In this document: piece by piece, positions 1-5,859 of the stretch | Layout of the letters: each line of letters starts with the position of its first letter | Numbering within the stretch: position 1 is the stretch's first letter | Source of the DNA: an uncultured Bacilli bacterium | Lineage (GTDB): Bacteria; Bacillota_I; Bacilli_A; RF39; UBA660 | Assembly: GCA_934168005.1 (NCBI GenBank) | Contig: CAKPMN010000028.1 | Coordinates: forward strand, 1 to 5,859 | DNA: 5,859 bases | Direction of reading: 5' to 3' | Notes under the pieces: generated by a model | The model's input: only the letters and a program-made list of their open reading frames with translations | Told to the model about the DNA's origin: nothing | Database searches by the model: none | Position numbers and translations under genes: made by a program

Positions 1-46
1 AGAATATACATCTATATTCCAATTTAGTGAAAGAGAACTTAAATAA
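1..46 (+). CDS. Possible C-terminal tail of an upstream gene (partial)
   Basis: A reading frame open from the window edge (first full codon at 2) ends in TAA at 44-46 and would give a tail of about 14 residues, EYTSIFQFSERELK. A second frame, from position 3, is also open and ends in TAG at 60-62, inside the inverted repeat. I prefer the first because it stops just before the repeat and the downstream terminator, as expected for a gene end. The piece is too short to identify, and it may not be coding at all. Confidence 0.22.
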   Translation, partial: EYTSIFQFSERELK

Positions 47-50
47 AAAA

Positions 51-160
51 ATAATTCAGTAGTAGAACTTACTCTCTAATAGGAACTGTATTGATTGTCC
101 TGTTAATACTTATTATATCCTTTAAATCTTATTGGAGAGTAAACTCTGCTACTGAATGAT
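51..160 (+). repeat. Long inverted repeat, predicted 28-bp RNA hairpin of unknown function
   Basis: The arm at 54-81 is complementary to 130-157 over 28 positions. It has two G-U pairs and one adjacent pair of mismatches (67-68 against 143-144), and it extends by two more pairs past a mismatch to 51-160. The 48-base interior can fold a smaller hairpin (88-94 with 103-109). A terminator follows directly at 161-186, so any transcript would be a compact structured RNA of about 130 nt or the 3' end of the upstream mRNA. I do not recognise the SRP RNA core motif, the 6S RNA layout, or any riboswitch signature. A small transposon-like repeat element is an alternative, but I see no convincing target-site duplication. 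Confidence 0.55.
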
Positions 161-186
161 AAAAGTGATGTAAAATCACTTTTTTT
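161..186 (+). terminator. Intrinsic terminator upstream of the mraZ promoter
   Basis: Stem AAAAGTGAT (161-169), five-base loop GTAAA, stem ATCACTTTT (175-183), merging into a T run at 180-186. The stem is AT-rich but perfect. It ends transcription from the upstream gene or structured RNA and isolates the mraZ promoter, which begins 14 bases downstream. Because the stem is flanked by A and T runs, it could also work weakly on the minus strand. Confidence 0.72.
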
Positions 187-199
187 GTGCTAAAAAATC

Positions 200-228
200 T
201 TTACTATTTCCTAAAAAATAGTTATAAT
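200..228 (+). promoter_or_regulatory. Sigma-A-type promoter of the mraZ operon
   Basis: The -10 box TATAAT (223-228) matches the consensus exactly. The -35 box TTTACT (200-205) matches TTGACA at four of six positions. The spacer is 17 bp. The expected transcription start is near 235, giving a leader of only about 40 nt before the mraZ start codon at 274. The MraZ operator repeats start two bases after the -10 box. Confidence 0.75.
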
Positions 229-229
229 A

Positions 230-263
230 GTGGTACATAGTGGATGAAAGTGGAAAAAAGTGG
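230..263 (+). promoter_or_regulatory. MraZ operator: four GTGG direct repeats at 10-bp spacing
   Basis: GTGG occurs at 230-233, 240-243, 250-253 and 260-263, exactly one per helical turn. The two inner copies are preceded by AA or TA, and the last two read AAGTGG. Known MraZ boxes in Bacillus and in mycoplasmas are tandem GTGG or AAAGTG-type repeats with a period near 10 bp just upstream of mraZ, bound by the MraZ ring. Here the array spans the predicted transcription start and reaches into the ribosome binding site, a position suited to autorepression. Most characterised boxes have three repeats and this one has four. The repeat pattern is directly visible; binding is inferred from the family. 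Confidence 0.88.
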
Positions 264-273
264 GGTGATTTCT

Positions 274-711
274 ATGTTCATGGGTGAATTTCATCAACGT
301 ATTGATGAAAAAGGACGTATTAGTATTCCTACTAAATTACGTAATGATTTAGGTACAGACTTTATAGTTACTAGAGGACTTGATGGATGTATATTTGTTT
401 ACCCTAAAAATGAATGGATGAATATCATTTCAAAATATAAGGAATTACCAAATACTAAAGACACTAGAACATTTATGAGAACATTTTTATCTTGTGCCAC
501 TGAATCAAATTTAGATAAACAAGGAAGGGTTAATATTGCATCTCCACTTATTGAATGGGCGTCTTTAAATAAAGATGTTGTAATAATTGGAGTTAATGAA
601 AGGTTAGAAGTTTGGAGTAAAGAGTCTTGGGAAAATTACATTAATGACAACAAGGATTCTTTATCTGATATAGCTGATAAGTTATTCCAAACAGGTAATA
701 ATTATGCATGA
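274..711 (+). CDS. mraZ: Transcriptional regulator MraZ
   Basis: 145 residues, close to the 143 of Bacillus subtilis MraZ. The protein is made of two AbrB-like SpoVT/MraZ half-domains, each with the hallmark DxxxR motif: DEKGR at 11-15 and DKQGR at 81-85. The N-terminus MFMGEF and the stretch around LSCATE (72-77) are typical of the family. MraZ forms rings that bind its own promoter repeats and, in studied bacteria, represses the division cluster. The start at 274 is chosen because family members begin MFMGE and because GGGGTGAT (262-269) is a well-placed ribosome binding site. An in-frame ATG at 244 lies within the operator array and would add ten residues not seen in the family. The 3' end overlaps rsmH by 8 bases, so translation is probably coupled. 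Confidence 0.96.
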   Translation: MFMGEFHQRIDEKGRISIPTKLRNDLGTDFIVTRGLDGCIFVYPKNEWMNIISKYKELPNTKDTRTFMRTFLSCATESNLDKQGRVNIASPLIEWASLNKDVVIIGVNERLEVWSKESWENYINDNKDSLSDIADKLFQTGNNYA

Positions 712-1621
712 AAGTGTTTTACTTAAAGAGAGTATTGATTCATTAAATTTGAAGGAAGATAGTATAATCGTTGATTGTACTTTAGGATATGGTGGACATT
801 CAAGTGAAATATTAAAAAGAATACCAAAAGGATTTTTATATGCATTTGATCAAGATATAGATGCAATTAACTATAGTAGAGAAAGACTTTCTAAAATAGG
901 AGATAATTTTCTAATTATTAAAAGTAATTTTAATAATATAAAAGAAGAATTAGAAAAAGTTGGAGTTACTAAAGTTGACGGCATTTTATATGATTTGGGA
1001 GTTTCTTCTCCACAGCTTGATCAAGGGGACAGGGGTTTTTCTTTTCATCAAGATGCTAGACTTGATATGAGAATGGATAAAAGTGCTAGTTTAGATGCTT
1101 ACTATGTTGTTAATAATTATTCTGTCACAGACTTGACTAGAATATTTAAAGAATATGGTGAAGAAAAATTTGCATTTCCTATTGCTAAAAAAATAGATAG
1201 CGAAAGAAAAAATAAAAATATCGAAACAACTTTGGAGTTGGTAGATATTATTAAATCGGCTGTTCCTTTTAAATATCAAAGGGAACATCATCCAGCAAGG
1301 AAAGTATTTCAAGCTATTAGAATTGAAGTTAATCATGAACTTGATGTATTTGAACATTCTCTTAGAAATGCTTTAACTTTACTTAATGTTAATGGAAGAA
1401 TATGTGTAATAACATTTCATTCTCTAGAAGATAAAATATGTAAAAATATTTATAATGAGGTAAGTAAATTAGATGATGCTATGTTAGACTTACCAGTAAT
1501 TCCAGATAGTTATTTAAAAGATTTTAAAGTAATTAAAACTTTTAAACCTAGTAATTTGGAACTTGAAAATAATAATAGATCAAGAAGTTCTAAACTTCGA
1601 GTTATAGAAAAGATTAGATAG
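704..1621 (+). CDS. rsmH: 16S rRNA (cytosine(1402)-N(4))-methyltransferase RsmH
   Basis: 305 residues, the usual full length for RsmH (formerly MraW). The enzyme transfers a methyl group from S-adenosylmethionine to N4 of C1402 in the 16S rRNA decoding centre. Visible motifs are the SAM-binding loop VDCTLGYGGHS (23-33), the acidic ribose-binding segment FDQDIDAI (48-55), YDLGVSSPQLD (96-106), DRGFSF (109-114), DMRMD (121-125), HHPARKVFQAIRIEVN (195-210), ITFHSLED (236-243) and the basic C-terminus NRSRSSKLRV (291-300). The insert domain between the DMRMD and HHPARK motifs is present, and nothing looks truncated. The start codon lies inside the end of mraZ and is preceded by AGGTAAT (693-699). 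It is the second gene of the dcw operon, its conserved position next to mraZ. Confidence 0.97.
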   Translation: MHESVLLKESIDSLNLKEDSIIVDCTLGYGGHSSEILKRIPKGFLYAFDQDIDAINYSRERLSKIGDNFLIIKSNFNNIKEELEKVGVTKVDGILYDLGVSSPQLDQGDRGFSFHQDARLDMRMDKSASLDAYYVVNNYSVTDLTRIFKEYGEEKFAFPIAKKIDSERKNKNIETTLELVDIIKSAVPFKYQREHHPARKVFQAIRIEVNHELDVFEHSLRNALTLLNVNGRICVITFHSLEDKICKNIYNEVSKLDDAMLDLPVIPDSYLKDFKVIKTFKPSNLELENNNRSRSSKLRVIEKIR

Positions 1622-1630
1622 AGGTGTTTT

Positions 1631-1924
1631 ATGAGAAGACAGACAAAGAAAAAAAGAATTACAAAAGGTGAAGTATTATTGTATTTATTAATTGTATTTT
1701 GTTTTGCTTCTACGTTTGTTGTTAAAATATTCTGTGGTGCTTCTATTGCTAATTTAAGTATGAGTGTTGAAAAAATAAGATATGAAATCGATACTCAAGG
1801 TAAAACAAATGAATCATTGGTTATGAAAGTAAATGAACTTACATCTTTTGACAAAATTAAAGATGTTGTAAATAATATGGGTTTGGCGTATAATAATGAT
1901 AATGTAATAGTAATCAATGATTAG
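1631..1924 (+). CDS. ftsL: Cell division protein FtsL-like
   Basis: A 97-residue bitopic membrane protein. A basic cytoplasmic N-terminus (residues 1-13, nine Arg/Lys) precedes one membrane segment at about 15-37. An extracytoplasmic heptad-like coiled coil follows (about 38-70), then ELTSFDKIKDVVNNMGL (69-85), which resembles the C-terminal signature of FtsL/DivIC proteins. FtsL pairs with FtsB/DivIC and regulates septal synthesis by FtsW and its PBP partner. Sequence conservation is low in this family, so the call rests on topology, size and position between rsmH and the division PBP. The start follows a strong GAGGTG site (1621-1626) that overlaps the rsmH stop codon. Two cysteines (24 and 35) lie in or at the edge of the membrane segment. 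Confidence 0.85.
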   Translation: MRRQTKKKRITKGEVLLYLLIVFCFASTFVVKIFCGASIANLSMSVEKIRYEIDTQGKTNESLVMKVNELTSFDKIKDVVNNMGLAYNNDNVIVIND

Positions 1925-1940
1925 CTAACGAGGTGTTAAT

Positions 1941-4106
1941 ATGAATACAAAGAAAAGGAAAAAACAAGTTTGGACGTTACCCAAAAAAATGTTTTGTATC
2001 TTTTTACTTTGTATTTTTTATTTGTATGCACATTTACTTTATTTGTCTTTGTCTCCTAATGTGTATGGAAAAAATATGAAAGAATTCGCATCTACTAGAA
2101 ACACTGTTAGAAAAAAAATACAAGCTTCTAGAGGATCAATATATGATACTAATCTAAATGCTTTAGCCTTAAATGTTACATCTTATACTTTAATAGCTTA
2201 TTTGGATGAAAAAAGAAGCGATAAAAATAATATAAACCATGTAGTTGATATTGATGAAACATCTAAAAAACTTGCAACTGTATTAGATACTGATGCTGAT
2301 AAAATAAAAACAATTCTAGAAAATGGCCGGGAAAAAAATAGGTATCAAGTTGAATTTGGAAGCATTGGTAGTGGTATAACAGAATTAAAAAAAGATGAAA
2401 TTGAAGCTCTTAATTTGCCAGGAATATCTTTTATTGAAAGTTCTAAAAGATATTATCCAAATGGTAATTTTGCTTCTTATGTAGTTGGATATGCTAGAAA
2501 AAAAGAGGTTTCAAACGATGGAGAAGTTACTACTAATATAGTTGGTGAACTTGGAATAGAAGCCGCATATAATGACATGTTAAATGGAACAGATGGGTAC
2601 TTAGAGTATCAACAGGACAGATATGGTTATAAGATAAGTGGTACAAAAGAAATTAATAATCCAGCTGTTAACGGATATGACATTTATTTAACAATAGATT
2701 CTTCAATTCAAAGATTTGTTGAAACAGAAATAGAAGATATTGCGTCAACTTATGATCCTGAATGGGCTGTTTTGACTGTTATGGATGCACAAACAGGAGA
2801 AATACTTGGAGCTTCATCAACTCCTTCATTTGATCCTAATGTAAGAGATATAAAGTCATATGAAAATCCTTTTTCTGTTACTTCTTATGAACCTGGTTCT
2901 ACTATGAAGATATATACTTACCTTTGCGCTTTAGAAACTGGTAATTATGATGGCGATAAGACATTTAATTCTGGTTCGATAAAGATAGGTGATGATACTA
3001 TTAGAGACTGGAATAATAATGGATGGGGAACTATTACTTTAGATAAGGGTTTTGAATATTCATCAAATGTTGGCATTGTCAATTTAATACAAGCTTATTT
3101 ATCAAAAGAACAATTAAAATCTTGCCTTAAAAAGTATGGCTTTGGATCTAAAACTGGATCTGAGTTTTCTAGTGAAAGTGCTGGACAGATTAACTTTAAT
3201 TATGAAGTAGAAGTTGCGACTGCTGGATTTGGACAAGGTATTAAAACTACTGTTTTACAACAACTTCAAGGAGCTACTTTGATATCAACAGGTGGCTATT
3301 TGGTTAAACCTTATCTAGTTAAGAAGATAGTCGATCCAAATAATGATGAAGTTATTTATGAAGGAAGTGTAACTAAGTCTGAACAATTGATTAAAAAGTC
3401 GAGCGTTGAAAAAGTCAAGGAATTAATGTATAATACTATACATGGTACTGATAGTGGTACGGCAGGTAAGGCTTATAATATTGATGGATTTGATTTAATT
3501 GGTAAGACTGGTACTGCTCAAATATATGAAAATGGTAAGGGTTATTTAACAGGAGATAATAATTACATATTTTCAAGTGTTATTATGTATCCTAAAGAAA
3601 ATCCAAAGATAATAATATATGGAGCTATGAAGAAACCTGATTATGGTAAATATAAAGGTTTATCTACAGCCGTTAAAAATTTAGTTAAAAATATAGCTAA
3701 GTATAAAAATATATATGAAGACGATAACAATACTTCTAGTGTTAAAAGTGTTACAACTACATCATATGTTGGTAAAAAGGTTGAAACTGTTAAAAAATAT
3801 TTAGAGAATTATGATATAAACGTTGTTGCATTAGGAAATGGAAGCAGTATTATAAAACAATATCCTTTAAGTGGTGATAGATTACTTAAAGGCGATAGAA
3901 TGTTTTTGCTTACTAATTCAAATGATATTCAAATGATAGATATTACTAATTTTAGTAGAAATGAAGTCTCGGTATTTGCGACATTAGTTGGAATAAAGGT
4001 AAAATTTAATGGAACTGGTTATGTTAAAAGTTTTAATATTAATGTTGGTGACAAAATTAATAAAGATACTTTACTTGAAGTTACACTTGGTTCTAGAAAG
4101 GAATAA
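1941..4106 (+). CDS. pbpB: Division-specific class B penicillin-binding protein (PBP2B/FtsI-like transpeptidase) with two PASTA domains
   Basis: 721 residues, similar to B. subtilis PbpB (about 716). It cross-links septal peptidoglycan outside the membrane. Order: basic cytoplasmic tail (1-16), membrane anchor (about 17-38), PBP dimerisation/pedestal domain starting around RGSIYD (64-69), then the transpeptidase domain (about 245-590). The three active-site motifs are intact: STMK with nucleophile Ser320 and Lys323, SSN at 374-376, and KTGTAQ at 522-527. Two PASTA repeats follow, at about 605-659 and 660-717, as in PBP2x/PbpB/SpoVD-type enzymes. The ribosome binding site GAGGTG (1930-1935) is well placed for the ATG at 1941. 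It lies 16 nt after ftsL, in the conserved order. SpoVD is an alternative paralogue name, but this position directly after ftsL is that of the division enzyme, and no second copy follows here. Cys19 and Cys24 lie in the membrane anchor. Confidence 0.95.
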   Translation: MNTKKRKKQVWTLPKKMFCIFLLCIFYLYAHLLYLSLSPNVYGKNMKEFASTRNTVRKKIQASRGSIYDTNLNALALNVTSYTLIAYLDEKRSDKNNINHVVDIDETSKKLATVLDTDADKIKTILENGREKNRYQVEFGSIGSGITELKKDEIEALNLPGISFIESSKRYYPNGNFASYVVGYARKKEVSNDGEVTTNIVGELGIEAAYNDMLNGTDGYLEYQQDRYGYKISGTKEINNPAVNGYDIYLTIDSSIQRFVETEIEDIASTYDPEWAVLTVMDAQTGEILGASSTPSFDPNVRDIKSYENPFSVTSYEPGSTMKIYTYLCALETGNYDGDKTFNSGSIKIGDDTIRDWNNNGWGTITLDKGFEYSSNVGIVNLIQAYLSKEQLKSCLKKYGFGSKTGSEFSSESAGQINFNYEVEVATAGFGQGIKTTVLQQLQGATLISTGGYLVKPYLVKKIVDPNNDEVIYEGSVTKSEQLIKKSSVEKVKELMYNTIHGTDSGTAGKAYNIDGFDLIGKTGTAQIYENGKGYLTGDNNYIFSSVIMYPKENPKIIIYGAMKKPDYGKYKGLSTAVKNLVKNIAKYKNIYEDDNNTSSVKSVTTTSYVGKKVETVKKYLENYDINVVALGNGSSIIKQYPLSGDRLLKGDRMFLLTNSNDIQMIDITNFSRNEVSVFATLVGIKVKFNGTGYVKSFNINVGDKINKDTLLEVTLGSRKE

Positions 4107-4107
4107 T

Positions 4108-5247
4108 ATGAAAAAAGGTTTTACGTTAGTTGAATTACTTGCAGTTATAGTTGTACTTGCAGTTATATCTTTGATAATTTTTCCGATTGTCACTAGTCAA
4201 ATTAACTCATCTAAAAAGGATTTATATGATGTTCAAGTTGATAATATAATTAGAGCGGCTAAAGATATGGTATTAGATAATCCATCTTTATTGGATGAAA
4301 ACCATATAATTACTACTTTAATTTCTATTAAAGATTTAAAGTCTACTACAAATACAAGTGGTGTTTCTTATTTAGAAGATGAAGATATTAAAAATCCTCA
4401 AACTGGTGAGATAATGAATGGCACTGTAATTATTAAATATGATTCTAATAAAAAAGGATATGTTTATGAATATCAAGAAAAATCAAAGGATGAATTATCT
4501 TCTTTAATAGTAACACCAGCAGCTAAAACTGTTATAGCAAATCAAAGTGTTATATATACAAATGAGCAACAATCAGGATTATTTGAAGATGTGGCTAATG
4601 GGGAATATGTATTTAGAGGAGAAAATCCTGATAATTTTATTAAAATTGGAACATCTTTGTGGAGAATTGTTAGTATTGATAAAGATAGTTATGTTATGAA
4701 AGTTGCTAAAACAACACATAATGTTTCTAGTGTTTGGACTAATTCAAGTAGTGATACAAATTATCAATTATCAAATACTAATTTAAAGATGCGTACTTAC
4801 TTAAATAGCGATTTTTATAATACTTTGACAGATTCTATTAAAGAAAATATTATTACTAATTCTACATTCAATATAGGAGTTGTAAGTGATACACATTATG
4901 ACTTTAAAACAGTTATGGCTGATGAAGCTAAATCTACAACTAATTTAAATGTTGGATTATTAAATGTAAGTGATGTCTTAAGAGCTACTTATGTTTTAGG
5001 TTGTAGAAGGGACTATAAAAACGCAACTTGTCTAGCAACAAATTATTTAGTAATTGGTAAAAGTTATTTCTTAGCTAATACTACGTCAGATAAAATATGG
5101 AGTGTAAGTGATAGTGAATCTTTAGAACTTATTAGTCCAACAAGTCAAGCTTATGTAATTCCAGTTGTTTATCTTAAAGCTACAAGTGAAGTACAAGCTG
5201 GTGGAGATGGAACTAGTTCTTCTCCTTATATATTAAAGACAAATTAG
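4108..5247 (+). CDS. Prepilin-like protein with type IV pilin N-terminal motif and large exported C-terminal domain
   Basis: 379 residues. The N-terminus MKKGFTLVELLAVIVVLAV is a textbook type III (prepilin) signal: a short basic leader, cleavage expected between Gly4 and Phe5, Glu9 as mature Glu5, and a hydrophobic helix to about residue 29. A pilin-like amphipathic region follows (30-60). A second region starts near GEYVFRG (165-171), continues through IKIGTSLWRIVSI (178-190), GLLNVSDVLRA (283-293) and a Cys299/Cys308 pair likely to form a disulfide, and ends in VVYLKA...GGDGTSSSPYIL (353-376). From memory, this ending and the LWRIVSI segment resemble a recurrent surface domain in RF39-type gut Bacilli, possibly C-type-lectin-like; that is inference. 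The ATG at 4108 is chosen because it gives the exact prepilin motif and sits after AAAGGA (4097-4102), one base after the pbpB stop. No prepilin peptidase or pilus ATPase lies in the window, so pilus, pseudopilus and standalone adhesin roles remain open. Confidence 0.85.
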   Translation: MKKGFTLVELLAVIVVLAVISLIIFPIVTSQINSSKKDLYDVQVDNIIRAAKDMVLDNPSLLDENHIITTLISIKDLKSTTNTSGVSYLEDEDIKNPQTGEIMNGTVIIKYDSNKKGYVYEYQEKSKDELSSLIVTPAAKTVIANQSVIYTNEQQSGLFEDVANGEYVFRGENPDNFIKIGTSLWRIVSIDKDSYVMKVAKTTHNVSSVWTNSSSDTNYQLSNTNLKMRTYLNSDFYNTLTDSIKENIITNSTFNIGVVSDTHYDFKTVMADEAKSTTNLNVGLLNVSDVLRATYVLGCRRDYKNATCLATNYLVIGKSYFLANTTSDKIWSVSDSESLELISPTSQAYVIPVVYLKATSEVQAGGDGTSSSPYILKTN

Positions 5248-5249
5248 TA

Positions 5250-5277
5250 TTGAAAATAGATTTATTTGTGATATACT
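5250..5277 (+). promoter_or_regulatory. Promoter of the T-box/hydrolase transcript
   Basis: The -35 box TTGAAA (5250-5255) matches five of six consensus bases. The -10 box TATACT (5272-5277) also matches five of six. The spacer is 16 bp, and a TG dinucleotide at 5269-5270 makes an extended -10. Transcription would start near 5284, just before the T-box stem I. The -35 begins three bases after the stop codon of the prepilin-like gene, so no separate terminator fits between them and read-through from upstream would also pass into the T-box. Confidence 0.72.
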
Positions 5278-5289
5278 AGTTTATAGAAA

Positions 5290-5489
5290 AAAGCAGTGAT
5301 AAAGAAGTAGTAATAAATGTTAGATTAAAAAGAGAACTAACGGTTGGTGTGAAGTTAGGTTAATCTTGATTTTATGAATTCACCTTTTTAGCTTTGTCGG
5401 TAACGCGTTATAGTAATAAGTGAGTTAATACTCTAAATTAAGGTGGTACCACGTCTAGCACGTCCTTATACAGGATGGTGCTTTTTTTT
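5290..5489 (+). promoter_or_regulatory. T-box riboswitch, specifier UUC (tRNA-Phe), transcriptional antitermination type
   Basis: Stem I has a basal helix (5298-5304 with 5392-5398) and a loop E motif made of AGTA (5309-5312) opposite GAA (5376-5378). The specifier TTC (5379-5381) follows, then ACC. Above lie a mid helix (5322-5328 with 5360-5366), the AGAGAA bulge, and the distal helix CTAAC/GTTAG closed by the conserved-type loop GGTTGGTGTGAA (5342-5353). A stem III hairpin is at 5422-5433. The T-box GGTGGTACCACG (5442-5453) places the tRNA-binding UGGU at 5444-5447. The antiterminator pairs TAAGG (5439-5443) with CCTTA (5464-5468) and ACG (5451-5453) with CGT (5461-5463). UGGU pairs with an ACCA acceptor end, as expected for tRNA-Phe with discriminator A. 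Uncharged tRNA-Phe should allow read-through into the hydrolase gene. T-box identity is secure; the Phe assignment rests on the GAA-NNN-ACC register. Confidence 0.95.
5457..5489 (+). terminator. T-box-controlled intrinsic terminator
   Basis: Stem AGCACGTCCT (5457-5466), loop TATAC, stem AGGATGGTGCT (5472-5482) with one bulged G, followed by eight T (5482-5489). Its 5' arm shares 5461-5466 with the 3' arm of the T-box antiterminator, so the two helices exclude each other. It should form when tRNA is charged and stop transcription before the hydrolase gene. Confidence 0.92.
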
Positions 5490-5501
5490 ATGGAGGTAAT
5501 C

Positions 5502-5859
5502 ATGAAAGTTGTTTTTATTCATGGGTTTTCTGCAATGGAAGAAGATAATAAATATTTTTTAGATTATTTAAGATCCAAAAATGTTGATGTTAATCTTATA
5601 AGACTTAAAGGTATGAGTGATAATAAAGTTCTTAGTATGCCTTATACTGAATGGCTTAATCAAGCGGAAATTGACTTTAAAAAAATTGTAGGAAAAAGTA
5701 AAGTTATCTTGATAGGACATTCTATGGGTGGGGCGATTGCTTCTATACTTGCTAGTAAGTATCCGGAAAATGTGAAAAGGTTAGTTTTAATCTCAGCTGC
5801 TTTTGATATAGGAAGTACTACACAAAATAAAAGTGATGTTTTATCTTATTTTAATAATA
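5502..5859 (+). CDS. Alpha/beta hydrolase, N-terminal part (runs off the window)
   Basis: 119 residues are visible with no stop, so the gene continues past the window edge. The start ATG is preceded by a strong GGAGG site (5492-5496). The N-terminal strand MKVVFIHGFS (1-10) carries the HGF oxyanion-loop motif. VILIGHSMGGAIA (68-80) is the nucleophile elbow with catalytic Ser74. YPENVKRLVLISAAFD (87-102) is the next typical alpha/beta-hydrolase strand. The acid and His of the triad would lie beyond the window. There is no signal peptide, so it is probably cytoplasmic. The fold covers esterases, lipases, peptidases of the prolyl-iminopeptidase type and acyl-amino-acid hydrolases, and the substrate cannot be read from this part. 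Placement directly after a Phe T-box suggests a link to amino acid or aminoacyl metabolism, or to co-transcribed genes downstream. Confidence 0.9.
   Translation, partial: MKVVFIHGFSAMEEDNKYFLDYLRSKNVDVNLIRLKGMSDNKVLSMPYTEWLNQAEIDFKKIVGKSKVILIGHSMGGAIASILASKYPENVKRLVLISAAFDIGSTTQNKSDVLSYFNN

Noticed and set aside
51..190. Assignment of the upstream hairpin as SRP RNA, 6S RNA or a second T-box
   Set aside because: The SRP core motif, the 6S central-bubble layout at about 190 nt, and the T-box UGGNACC motif are all missing.
244..273. Upstream in-frame ATG for mraZ giving a ten-residue extension
   Set aside because: These codons are made of the MraZ operator repeats, the family starts at MFMGE, and the good ribosome binding site serves the ATG at 274. 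The predicted transcription start near 235 also leaves no room for a binding site before 244.
709..711. TGA read as Trp, as in mycoplasmas
   Set aside because: Trp is encoded by TGG throughout, no gene has an internal TGA, and the TGA here ends MraZ at the normal family length.
1091..1357. 88-codon open frame on the minus strand
   Set aside because: It lies entirely inside rsmH, antisense to conserved RsmH motifs, has the Phe/Ile/Asn-rich composition of AT-rich antisense noise, and has no plausible context as a gene.
4009..4107. Upstream start for the prepilin-like gene inside pbpB
   Set aside because: It would bury the prepilin cleavage motif behind 33 extra residues encoded out of frame with the PASTA domain. 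The ATG at 4108 gives a textbook signal and has its own ribosome binding site.
4600..5247. Variable repeat of a diversity-generating retroelement in the C-terminal domain
   Set aside because: The domain may be lectin-like, but I see no template repeat or reverse transcriptase in the window, so nothing supports active diversification.
5401..5410. Palindrome TAACGCGTTA as a possible protein-binding operator
   Set aside because: It lies in the linker between T-box stem I and stem III, and a single 10-bp palindrome is too short to claim as an operator.

Overview
The window is very AT-rich, has tightly packed genes all on the + strand, and shows strong GAGGTG/GGAGG-type ribosome binding sites. 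Trp is encoded by TGG throughout, and no reading frame contains an internal TGA, so the standard bacterial code fits. The gene order mraZ-rsmH-ftsL-pbpB, a PASTA-bearing division PBP and a T-box riboswitch point to a low-GC Firmicute. My best guess is an uncultured, walled, gut-type Bacilli lineage of the RF39/Erysipelotrichia-like kind. That placement is inference from gene style, not from a phylogenetic marker.

Layout. Positions 1-190 hold the possible tail of an upstream gene, a long near-perfect inverted repeat (51-160) that I cannot assign to a known RNA family, and an intrinsic terminator (161-186). A sigma-A-type promoter (200-228) then drives a division/cell-wall (dcw) operon. Just after its -10 box lie four GTGG repeats at exact 10-bp intervals (230-263), which match the known MraZ operator. 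The operon runs mraZ (274-711), rsmH (704-1621), ftsL (1631-1924), pbpB (1941-4106), with overlaps or gaps of no more than 16 nt.

Where many Firmicutes continue with mraY, murD and ftsW, this genome has a 379-residue protein with a type IV prepilin N-terminus and a large Cys-containing exported domain (4108-5247), one base after the pbpB stop. No terminator separates it from pbpB.

A second promoter (5250-5277) starts a complete T-box leader (about 5290-5489). I can read its loop E motif, a UUC (Phe) specifier, a UGGU acceptor-binding bulge, and competing antiterminator and terminator helices. It controls an alpha/beta hydrolase (5502 to the window end, incomplete), which is an unusual first gene for a Phe T-box.

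Together, MraZ autoregulates the cluster, RsmH modifies 16S rRNA, and FtsL and the PBP act in the divisome at the septum. The prepilin-like protein is probably co-transcribed with them. The hydrolase unit is separately regulated by tRNA charging.
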